Source: Arion vulgaris (lineage: Eukaryota; Mollusca; Gastropoda; Stylommatophora; Arionidae). From it: a DNA stretch of 64,000 nucleotides. Below the pieces are notes generated by a model. The model ran no database searches and had not been told where the DNA came from. It saw nothing but the letters and a program-made list of their open reading frames with translations. The position numbers and the translations under genes are program-made. The stretch covers positions 60,847,274 to 60,911,273 of the forward strand of contig CM036758.1 in assembly GCA_020796225.1 (NCBI GenBank), given 5' to 3'. Below, piece by piece: positions 36,501 to 48,500 of the stretch (its first letter is position 1; each line of letters begins with the position of its first letter).

Positions 36501-39500
36501 AATATCCATGGCGATCCGACCCTCATACAACCAGACCAGCTGACAACTCAGCCATCTTAGACAACGTTAGCAGATAAGGGGAACAGTTCTCAGAATCTCC
36601 ACATATAAACACTGTTGCCCGCGTGCATGACAAGGGACACCAGTCAAATGGTTAAGTAGGCTTTCAAACAAAAATAAGTGTAAGGGGGAATGAACGTGCG
36701 GATTAGGCTTGCAGGTATGGCTGCTGTCCAAAGCGGACAGCAATGGACCAGGCTGATATTATAAATTCCTTAAGGGAGAGAGGCGTGTACATGATTCACG
36801 TAATAGCGGTGAATCCACAACACTAACCAGACTGCAAGAACTCAAAGTTAAGTGTGGTGTGGCTCGACAAGAACGCTATGCTGGCAGATAAAGAAGAATT
36901 GTAAACCAACAAAGAACCGGTGTCGTTAGTCGCCACAAGCTGATGGACATACTGAGGGAGAGATCGGAGCACTTATGGACTAATTTATTGAGCGTGCAGT
37001 GATGGTGATCCGGACTAAACTAAAAAAAAAAAAATAAGTCAGAAGCATCAAACCAGGCGTGATGGCTAATGCCCGAATTCACAGCGGGCAAACACAGAAG
37101 AAGAAAAAACACTATTAAGTGTAATATATTCTTGTCTGTTTTTTAAATGGAATGTTTCACCATTAGACGACTTCATACTTATAACGACAGCTATTCTTGA
37201 AGTGGTGAACTTTACTTTTAAAAATTTGACAGTATGTGTATGTTTAACTCTTAGTGTACCGGGCAAAAGCCATGTTATTACAAGCCACTTGTTTTTAGAA
37301 TAAAATCACCCTTTAGTGTGGCTCCTGGTAAAAGGTATCAACCCAAAGCCAGGTAGTGTTGCATTTGGTCCACAAAAAGTTATTAATAATAAACAGGATC
37401 AGAATCGTAATTGGACAACCAATGTACGAGAATCACGTAATTGCATTGTGATTATTTTAACCATATTTCTTCTCTTGTGTAGTATAGCTAATATTTTGTT
37501 CTTGTTTTCATGACTTCCGGTAAAAGAAAAGTTCGGTATGTATGTGTTGTGAAACTCTTGCCTGCTGTTTAACTGTTTTTATTGTATATGATTGTTCTAG
37601 TCTCATTGTTCTACATCCACTGATATTCTTTTCCCCTGAATTGTTTTCCTCATTTACGCTCGCATCTGCTTTTATAGTTTTTTTTGTGTTCGTTTTTAAG
37701 TACAAACTTGGGTTCAGTAACTCCTCGGTTAACCAACGATACAGTTTGTCAGATTTTAGTTAGCATGCTTTCAGTTAACCCTTTTGCCTTTATGAGTTGA
37801 AATACTGTCTCACCGTAGTTTTTAAAAGTTATGCAAAGCCAGTATACTGGATAATTTAGTATACATTGCAAAGAAAATGCAGATGGAGGTAAAAAATATT
37901 GCGGAGTGAAAGTTTAACAAAATTTCTAGTAAATTGTTAACAGTTATTGATGAAATTTTGACTTTGCATGCAGAGTTACACCGCGTAAGATCTATTGGTT
38001 TTGTTAATGAAGGAAAGCTGTACTAACATCAGTTCGTTATGTTCCATGATTGAGAGTGTTCTGTTGAAGATGTGAGACAACCGGATGAGTATTTTGACAA
38101 CCAGGGAAGATTTGAGACAACTGGTGAAGATTTGAGACAACCGGTGAAGATTTGAGACAACAGGTTAAGTTGATTGAAACAGATAGTCATCAGGGAAATA
38201 GACTTCAAAGATGGACCACAGTTTGGGAGATGTTTCAGAAACTGGCTGAGCTGCTGCTTTCAGATGTGAAAATAATGAAACCTATTTTGTGTATCTTAGC
38301 AGACAAAGTGATTGATGGTGATTCTCAGTCATTCTGCAGTGGGAGAAATGTCACATACAGAGTACTGAAACAATCATTCTGCAGTGGGAGAAATGTCACA
38401 TACAGAGTACTCAAGCAGTCATTCTGCAGTGGGAGAAAAGTCACATACAGAGTACTCAAGCAGTCATTCTGCAGTGGGAGAAATGTCATATACAGAGTAC
38501 TCAAGCAGTCATTCTGCAGTGTGAGAAATGTCATATACAGAGTACTCACACAGTCATTCTGCAGTGGGAGAAATGTCATGTGTAATGTGCCGAAGGAGAA
38601 CTATCATATTGAACACTTACACAGTCAATATGCAGCGGGAGAAAGGGCATTTGATAATTACTTGATAAAAATGCAGCACACTAACGATGATTACCCTTTA
38701 AATATATTTCAGAAAAGAAGTATAAATGTTAATCTGTCAATGTAAATATTTCGAAAATTGTTCTAGAAAATGTCTGTAAGAATCATTGAAAGGTAACGAC
38801 AATCACATAAACTATAATGCTAAACTGATATGATGTGTTACATACTTCTCAGTATTCAGTGTTTATATTTGATGTAACTAGTTTGCTTCTTTGCTGAATT
38901 TCTATTCCTTAACTCAAGTTATGTACTCATTTACAGCTGGGCTAATTAGAGTGTGCATACCCTGTGTGAAACTGCCCCAATCTGTTTGATCGCTCTAACC
39001 ATTTGACTATCCAAGAACTAATATAACTAAATAATTGAAACAGAATGATCAAGCTCATACTTCTTCGCCCCTAGGGAAGCATATGTCTACAACCAAGGCC
39101 ATCCTTTCCAGATCTCTCCACGCTCTTCCTATTTTCTTGCATTGTCTCCAACTCCCATCTCCAGGTGTTCCCGGGTCTTCCCCTACCTCTATTGCCCTGG
39201 GGAGGGGCTGTCTTGTGATGCTGTTAGGAGGTTTCCTCAATGTGTGTCCTATCCATTGCCACCTTCTGCTCCTTATCTCTTGTTCCACCTGTCGTTGTCC
39301 TGTTCTATCCCAGAGTTTCCTGTTTGTAGTCCTGTCATACCATCGCAGATGGAGTATCCTCTGCAGGCATCTATTGATGAATGTCTGCAACTTTTTGGTG
39401 TTCTCCATCTTCCGCCCATGTCTCCTCTCCATATAGAAGGACATCCTTGACACTTGAGTTAAATATCAACATCTTAACCCTATTCCCGACCACTCTTGAA

Positions 39501-42500
39501 CTATCAAGCTGATACACTATGCAGTAAACATTTATTAAAGAAACTATATTACAGTACTGTGTTTTTTCAAATGCCTTAAAATTTGAATTTTATTGACACT
39601 GCTCCAATCTTCTCTCTTGCTCTTTTTTTTCTTAAGTGCGGGCTAACAAAGCAGTTATTTATGCTATGTTATGCAATCAACATCATGGCACATTGTGCAT
39701 TCCTATGCATACTCCGTCCTCCGCTGCCATCCCAAAGTCCACTTACTCACCGTACCTTGAGAGAAATTGGGTCTCTGCGACTGAGTGGTTAAGTCCTTTG
39801 CTTTGTGAGTCGAAAGTCATGGGTTCGAATCCGGACCACGCCGTTCTGTTCATGAGCGCATTTTTTTCAGAGACCCTTAGGATTGTTGCTGGAGCTACGG
39901 AGTTCGTGCTTTGTGCAATACGCTCGGTAGGTGGCGTGCCGTTTCTGAGGAGAGGGACCAAGCCATATGGGGTAAAACCCGGTGCAATGAAGTCAATCCT
40001 TCGGCTTTAAAACCATAGAAAGTTGATTATTATATCTCCTCTCTCTATCACGAAGATGGCACTGTCTGGCATGTCAAAACTTAACTCCCAATTCTACTTT
40101 CGTTCCAGTGTCTGGGCTCGACCATATTAAGCAGTTAGTGGCCTTGTGGTTTCTTGTTGAAAAACACCAAATTCTCTCCACTGTGTTCAGTCCATCACTA
40201 TGATTTGCAAGATGATGCAAGTTTGACCGACATTACATCTCTTCCTCTACTGTAGGACACCAGTATTCATTTTCATAAGGCTGCTCTTGATGCCGTCATT
40301 CCATCTTGTGCATGGTCTTCCTCTTGCTTTGTACTCGTTATACTTTTTCTGTGTGGCTTTCTGTGGTAGGTGATACATATTCCCAAATATATGTGAAGAA
40401 ATAATTGTATAGATTTCATAATTGTCACGTTTAGGACAGAGAAAATATGTATTGTTGATAGTAGTTATTACTTTTAGTACATATAAAGTATGTATTGGTA
40501 GTGACAACTGTTATAAGAAAGAAAAGATGGAGATATGTTGAACACACGTTCAGGAGAAATGATCAAAGAATATCAAAGCAGGCATTGAAGTGGGATGCAA
40601 AGGGTTCAAGAAAGAGGGTCGACCTAAGGAGACCCTGAAATGAACTTTACTGAGAGAGAGACAAGAAATATCGGTCTCAGTTCCATGGAGGAGATTGATC
40701 GAGTTGCCCAGGATAGAGCGGTATGGAGAAATTACTTGCAGGCCCTATAACAGTAGAACTTACTTGCAGGCCGTATAACGTCGAGAGGAATTATTACTAT
40801 TATTAATGCACTTTAAAAAAATATGACAGAATTGTCAAGCATTGTATTATTTCAAACTAAAATATAGCACAGTAGTTTGGTTTGCCATCAAAATAGATGT
40901 CATACTTGAATAGTGAGAAATTTGAAGAAAATATTTGGCTTTTTGGATGGTTATTTTGCTTGTTTTCCATCTTATCCACATTTTATTAAAATATAAAAAA
41001 AATGTTGAGGAGAGTCTGGCGGAATGGATTAGAACGTGGGCTTCCATTCAGGAGACCCAGGTTCGATTCCTGGTAAGGTGTTTTTCTGTCAGGGCTTAAT
41101 GAAAAATCATAACCTAGGCAGTTTCATGGTGACTGCACTAGCTATGCTACCATTAAATTTCCAGGCTATGCCCTTCCGTCCTCGCGAATTATCACCCATT
41201 ATAATGCACTTAATAAAAATGACAGAATTTAAAAAAATTTATTTTTCAAACTAAAATATAGCACAGTAGTGTGGTGATCAAAAGAGAACTTTAAATGTAA
41301 AAATTTGAAGAAAATATTTGGCTTTGGATGTTATTTTGAACATTAGTTTCCTCTATCCACATTTTATTAAAATATAAAAAAATGTTGAGGAGAGTCTGGC
41401 GGAATGGATTAGACGTGGGCTTCCATTCAGGAGACCCAGGTTCGATTCCTGGTAAGGTGTTTTTCTGTCAGGGCTTAATGAAAAATCATAACCTAGGCAG
41501 TTTCATGGTGACTGCACTAGCTATGCTACCATTAAATTTCTCAGGCTCATGCCCCCCGTCCAACACTCCCCTAAAAATGGTACTGCAGTCAGTAAAGACA
41601 GTTTAAAAAAATCAGTTATATTTTTAAAACGATATAATGGATGTGTCTACGCAGAATGCTGGGAGTAACAAGAAGAGAACGGTTTAAAAATGTACAAAAA
41701 TGTAGACATGAGAAAAATTTGTACTGAACTTCTTCAAGAAACAAATTAAGTGGTTCGGTCAATGAGCAAATTACCAACAAACAGTCACCCTCAGAGAGCA
41801 ATATTACTTCGATACAGTGGATACAAAACAAAAAGGCCGGCACGCAAAGGTGGACCTCAGAGATAACAGAGGCAACAAAAGACAGTTTGTGAAGCACACA
41901 CAAAAGCTTGTTCTAGAAATCACTTCTTACCCTGACGCTGTGAGGCAGAACAGGAATGGAGAGAAGAAAGAAGAAGATAGAAGGAATGAAAATGTGTAAA
42001 GAGAAACTTAAGACTTTTATTGATAAAAATGAAAAGAAAAAAACTCCCCAGATGAAATGAAAATCGTGGCATATTCTATTTATAGGACGTAGCCATCAGG
42101 CGATAGAACGATAGAAGAAAACTAGTCACAACAGAGATGAAGTGTCTACGCAGAATGCTGGGTGTAACAAGAAGAGACCGGTTGAGAAATGAAGACATCA
42201 GGAAAAAGTGGGTACAACATCAGTACTAGACTTCATCAAGAAACAACAAATTAAATGGTTCGCCACGTAAGCAGATTACCACCAGACAGTGCACCCCAAA
42301 GAGCAATGCTGCTCCGATACAATGGGTACAAAGCAAAAGGCGGCCATGCAAAAGATGGACCTCAGAGATAACAGAGCGACGAAAGAGACTATCTACGAAG
42401 CGCATACTAGGGCCCGTTTTAGAAATCTCTTCCTGACCTGACGCTGTGAGGCATACAGGATTCGAAAAGAAGAAGAAGCCATCAGCAACAGTAAACATGC

Positions 42501-45500
42501 AATCGACTTTCTAGGCACCACTTATACATTCAGTAGTTCTGAACTTCCCAGATATTTTCAGCAAATCATTTATACTCTGAGACCATATTAATTTTTTGAG
42601 GGACACAACATATATTTATACACACTGCGAGGCTGAGAATCTCATAGCCTTTAAAAATATTTATTAAAGCTCGGCAGAAAGTAACGGTTTGCCAAACTAA
42701 AAACTACTGAAAGTCACCTCATATTTATTTGTGCTTTTTTTTGTAAATAGTATTTTAGTGAATTGTTTTTAGAAATTTATGGTTAAAATAAATGTAGTTG
42801 AAGCTAGAGAAAGTGTGAGGGAATTCAAGAGAGTACCCTGGACAGCTGTTAATGCCTGTATAATACCATATTTTAGGACGGCGTAGGACAGGCGGAACAT
42901 GTGCCTGTGGAATTTAATAGCTGCATGGTTAGTGCAGTTACCGTGAAACTGTTCAGATTAGGATGTTTTACTTATACCCCAGATAGAAAAAAAACACATT
43001 GACCTTACTGAAGATCGAACATGGGTCTCCCAAATGGGAGCCCATGCTCTAATGCATTCAGCCAGACGTTCCACTGACTTTCTCATACTGGCTGACTTAA
43101 ATATGCAACACAGTTTTATTTCTGTAATACTTGCATGATATTTTCCTAGCCTTGAGGCTGAGACACAAAAGCTTATGTGTGTTGTAACTTTTACATTTTG
43201 TCTCCTATTTGTTGTATCAATTTGTCTTATATAATGTTGACCAGAAGTATCATGTCAAATAAGAAGCAGACAGCAGCATGTGTAATAAGTAGCTACAACA
43301 CCCAATGCTGTTACAGCAATTAAGGTGTTGTTGCAGGCTGATTTATTTTATATTTTTTGGATATCCGCACTGTTTTTGCAACTTGTGACTCGGTAAAGTT
43401 TCTTTAAAATGTGCTTTGATTTTGCTTACAGCTTCATATTGTATGTTTAATATATTCCCATGTATGTGTTCTGTCTGAAATACTGTGAATACTTTACATT
43501 TGTAGTTACAATTTTGCTCGGTATTTTGTTCACTTTTAATAAGACAGTGGAAAAACATATATCTGCTTTTTAGTAAGTGTTACAGAATAGTCCTTCGTAT
43601 ATCATGGATAGAGAGGAGAACAAATAGCTCTATCCAGAAAGAACTTAAAATCAAAGAAAACTGGCTAATGCTACAAATAAGAAAGAAAAAATTGAGATAT
43701 TTTGGACAAAAGAAGACACGACGGGCTGGAGAAGACCATTATGGAAGGAGGAATACCGGCAAAGAGAAGAAGAGGAAGACCACAGAGAAGATGGATTCAG
43801 GATGTAATTCATGGTTTGAACATGACGGCTGCAGAGGAGAGAATCATTGAAAGTTCTCTGCTCAGACTGCTAATATTTAATGATGATGATTCTGCTCACC
43901 GGTTAAACGTCCTGAATATTAGTTATTGGTTGCTGAACCGACATCATTACACACCGGGTAGACCCGTACATGTTTAGTCATCCCTCTCGCTTGAGAGAGA
44001 ATGTTTAGTTGACCAAGCTCTCAAACATGTGCATTTTTTGTATTGGGATTAAGTCATCATTTAGATTGGCTTGTGTTTGTTTCTGGGTTGTTGCTCCTAA
44101 GTACAAAATGAATCTTTGATGTATTTGTTTTCTTAATCTTACCATGAATTATTTTTATTTAGTGTGTAAATGGAGTTTTTAACATATTGTAAATGCAAAA
44201 GGGGAACTAGAACATTTGATTGGGTAGAAAATAGTCAACTAGAAGATTTGGATTTTGCAGATGATATTGCCTTGTTAAGTAGAAACAACCAAGATATGCA
44301 AAGAAAAACAGACAACTTGTCATCTATAGCATCAAAAGTTGGACTGCAGATAAGCTATGAAAAACAAATATAATGAAGACACCTATGGCAATGCAGATAT
44401 CACACTGGAATCTAAAATGATAAAAATAACAGAGCAGTTCACCTATTTAGGTAGCAATTTTGATTGCACGGGAAATGTTAAAAAGAAATTATGATACGAA
44501 TTGGCAAAGCAACATCAGCTTTTAAAAGTCAAATAAAATATGGAACTGCAAGTTATATAGTATTAAAACAATTACGAATTTTCAATTCAAATGTTGTATC
44601 AATCCTGACATATGCCAGCGAGAGTTGGAAAATGACTAAAGATATAGAAAGCAAGTTGAATGCATTTGAAAATAGATGTCTGCAAAAATAATGAATATAA
44701 AATGGAACAAATTCAGGAGAAATGATGAAATCAGAGACATGTCTGGTCAACCATTAGTGACAACTGTTATAAGAAAGAGAAGATGGAGATATGTTGGGCA
44801 TACCTTGAGGAGAAATGATCAACGAATATCAAAGCAGGCATTGAAGTGGGATGCAAAGGGTTCAAGAAAGAGAGGTCGACCTAAGGAGACCCTGAAACGA
44901 ACTTTGCTGAGAGAGGCAGGAAATATCGGTCTCAGTTCCATGGAGGAGATTGAGCGAGTTGCCCAGGATAGAGCGGTATGGAGAAATTACTTGCAGGCCC
45001 TATGTAACGTATAACGTACGAGAGGAATTATTATTATAATTAGAACATTTGATATGTTGTGTAAATGGAACATTGACATGTGGTGTAATTGAATATTTAA
45101 TGGAAAATGAAAATCGTGGCATATCCTTTACTGGATAACACTATCAACCACAGTAAATGAGTCATTGATTTTCTAGGCACTACTTATACATTCACTAGTT
45201 TGCCATTGCTTTCTGAATGGTGTAAATTGAGTATTTAATTGGTGTGTAAACTGAATATTTCATATGATGTGTAAATGTGAGTTATTCCATATGGTGTGTA
45301 AATGAGTTATTCCATATGGTGTAAATTGAGTTATTCCATATGGTGTGTAAATTGAGTTATTCCATATGGTGTGTAAATTGAGTTATTCCATGGTGTAAAT
45401 GAGTTATATCATATGTGTAAATAGATGTATTTACTAGATGTAAATAGAACATTTTTATGTTGTAAACGGAACATTTAACATGGCATCTAAAAGGAGCCTT

Positions 45501-48500
45501 TGAGTCTCTGAATTATTAATAATTTCAATCTTTTATTTACCTCCTTCTTTCCTAATGTTTGATGTTATTGTCCTTCCAGATATGCTTGTGTGAATGCTTA
45601 TCATTTTGTATCCAGCTTTCAGCATGCATGACTAAAGATATGTTTTTTGTTTTGCTTTAAGCCTGTAGCAAGTCAACACAAGGAGTTTATTTTGTTTGTT
45701 AAGTAGTACCAGTGTGGTGTCGGGGTATTCAAGGGAAGCAAAGAATAGTACCACTGTGACCTACACATCATGTTATAAGAGGCAACAGATGTAGGAACTA
45801 GGGAAGCTACCGTAGTAAATAAAAAACATCGTAGAAATAGGATGTATTGGCCTACTTGTAGGCGCATAACTGTCACAATGTACAGTCGCTCTTAGTGTCA
45901 GATCACAAACAAGTCACATTTTGGTTAACAAGTGGTCGATATGGAGCGTTCGAATAAGGAGGAAAAAGTGTGTTAAGTAGTGAATTGATTAATCCTCTAT
46001 GTGGCTGAGGGACACCTTTCAACCTAAGACGGGTGTCTGTTTTGGTTATATCAGAACATATTTGCTTTTTTCTTGGCGTGATCTGGGAAAAAAGGACGGA
46101 CTGTATGTAGAGTATTGTGTTCTGAAATGTGTAGGGAGTCCTAATAAGGACTTTTGATATTGATCTGGATGTAACCCTGTAAAGGTTAAAAGTACAATTA
46201 GTCTGGCATGACCTAGTTGTGTAGGGTATATCTTCTTCACATGACAATTCAAAGTGTATTTCCAGAATACTGAGTTAACATTGTTTCCATAATTTGTTGT
46301 TTGAATTTGGTGTGTAGGTACTTCAAATTTATAGTATATAATTTTTGTTTCCGATCCAGAAGTACTTGAGCTTTTCAGCTCTTCGGCTCGGTGCCACGAA
46401 CACCGTAAATCGGGGAATCTGTGGCTTTTTCTACCATCCCGCAAATTAAACCCGCACACACAGAGGGATAGTCACCCGTAGTCCAGCGCGCTACGAACAC
46501 GCTGGGCAGACGGGCTATAGTATATAATACAACATACCTTGTTCTTAGTTCTCCCTTATTAAGGTTAACTTCTTGTGGACCAAACGCGACGTTGCTTTTG
46601 GTTGGACACCTTTTTACCAGTAGCCACACTAAAGGCCGTTTTTTATAATAAAAACAAATGGCTTGTAAAACATGGCGTTTGCTCTGGTCCACTAAGAGTT
46701 AAAGATGATAGGGAAAAAAGACTCATGCACTGTACCATATCATACATTCTAATGAAAGGTGTGAATATTGTCCATGGGGCTAGCATCGTTATCACATGGC
46801 ATTACATTGGTACAGTCAACCACCGTAAGAGTTCATAAATGATTGTGTACAATCTACTTGGAATCAACCAGTGTTTAGTTTTGTTTAGTTGCCAGATCAT
46901 CATCACTGCACATTGAACCAATTAGACCATACATGCTCCAATCACCTACTCAGTATGTCTCTAAGGTTGTGGCGACTAATGACACCGGTTCTTTATTGGT
47001 TTATTCTTCTTTGACTACCAGTATAGTGCTCTTGTTGGAATCAACCAGTGTAACAGTACGTAAATGATTGGATATAATCTATATAGAATACACCACTGTA
47101 AGTGTACATAGATGATTGTGCACAGGCTATGTACAGGCTAAAATGAAATGAAGACAACTGTAGATGTACCTTAATGCTTCAGGTGCGATAATAAAGAAAA
47201 CAACTCATTCTATCTATTTGTATCCTCTTCGTGTCCTGATTGACACATAAGACTTCCACAAGAGACTTCCACTGTTGCCGCTCTGCTGCCTTTCTAGCAA
47301 CAGTCTCCCACGTCAGGCTAGACTCCTTCAGCTCTCTCTCCACAGTTCTTTTCCATGTTTCCTTTGAACGTCCAGACCTTCTCTTCCCATCCGCTGTCTA
47401 TCTGTGAGCTGTTCTAACCAATGTCCCCACTGGCATACGCCATACTTGTCCAATCCACCTCCAAACAAGTCATTACTGCCTGTGTAACCACATTTTGGGC
47501 GGTATAGGAAAGGGAGGACATGAACTTGAGGAATTTAATAGCCGCATGGGTAGGACTGTTATAGCGAACTGTTCTGGGTAAATAGTGAAACACGTACAAA
47601 CAAAGTACTATAGTTTTACAAAATACAGAAACAGTGACGATAAACAGCGACGTTTTGACCAACAAGGCCTTTATCAAGCAAACGAACAAACAGGATTGAC
47701 AAATTAAATGAAACACAAATGGACGACCAAAGACAAACGTATCTAAGGAAAATCTGGAATAAAACGAATAACGAAATAAATGTAACACAAAAAAACTAGA
47801 AATAGAACGGAAAGAAACAATGAAACATCTAGTAAATATATAACTTGAATACATGCAACATATACCCATATAGATTACAAAGCATGGGAAGAGAAAGTAC
47901 TAAGAAGCATAAGAATGTAATACAGGCAACATATACCCATATAGATTACAAAGCATGGGAAGAGAAAGTACTAAGAAGCATAAGAATGTAATACGTTGAG
48001 CCCACGTGGTCGCAAGGTACCATACAAAGAAATCAACCGATTCTCCAGAGCAAATCGACTACGATCATCAGAGGAACATGATCGGATGGCTGTGACCTGA
48101 CATCGCAAGCTCCTGAATGGCCAGTATCATTGAAATGGGTAGCTACAGGGTCACAGAGCATTGGCGTATATCGCGCAAGTGTTGGGCGAAACGGTCACTG
48201 AGTCTCCTGCCGTTTCCCAATATAGGCCTTGTTGCAACGCTTGCAGATAATGGCATAGATAATATTACGGACTCGACGTGAAACTGTCTTCAACAACGAA
48301 CGTGGCTTTTGGAAAAGACACCGTCCGGGTCTGTATTACATAAGCACAAGTGTTGCAGCGCCGACGGCCACACTGGATGGTGCCAAAATGACTCTGGATA
48401 TTGGGCTTGAGGCGACTGTGAACCAACATATCCTTAAGGCTTCTGTCCCGTCTGTACGCCTACCAAAGGATAGTGTTGGAAGATTGAACGTGTCTCAGGA

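Larger units (their letters stand above)
40803..41580 (+). repeat. Tandem duplication (about 380-390 bp unit) carrying a family F SINE
   Basis: Unit 1 (from about 40803) and unit 2 (from about 41198) share caaactaaaatatagcacag, ttgaagaaaatatttggctt, ccacattttattaaaatata and the full F element. They differ by indels, so it is a real, somewhat old duplication. Confidence 0.85.
44155..45485 (+). repeat. Degenerate 24-25 bp minisatellite interrupted by two insertions
   Basis: Units of gtgtaaattgagttattcca type are clear at 45235-45440. Weaker units (tgtgtaaatggagtttttaa, tgtaaatggaacattgacat) lie at 44160-44220 and 45041-45105. LINE-J and a D fragment divide the array. Confidence 0.75.

Noticed and set aside
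41008..41100. tRNA gene
   Set aside because: Good A and B boxes but no complete cloverleaf, and the sequence continues into a SINE body that is repeated elsewhere. The same holds for the heads of families C, D, E and G.
46575..46838. Plus-strand frame of 87 codons
   Set aside because: Starts inside a family R MITE; no independent support.
47414..47869. Minus-strand frame of 151 codons, rich in Phe and Ser
   Set aside because: It spans the end of the Penelope-like element, the target site and the F body, so it is a chance frame.
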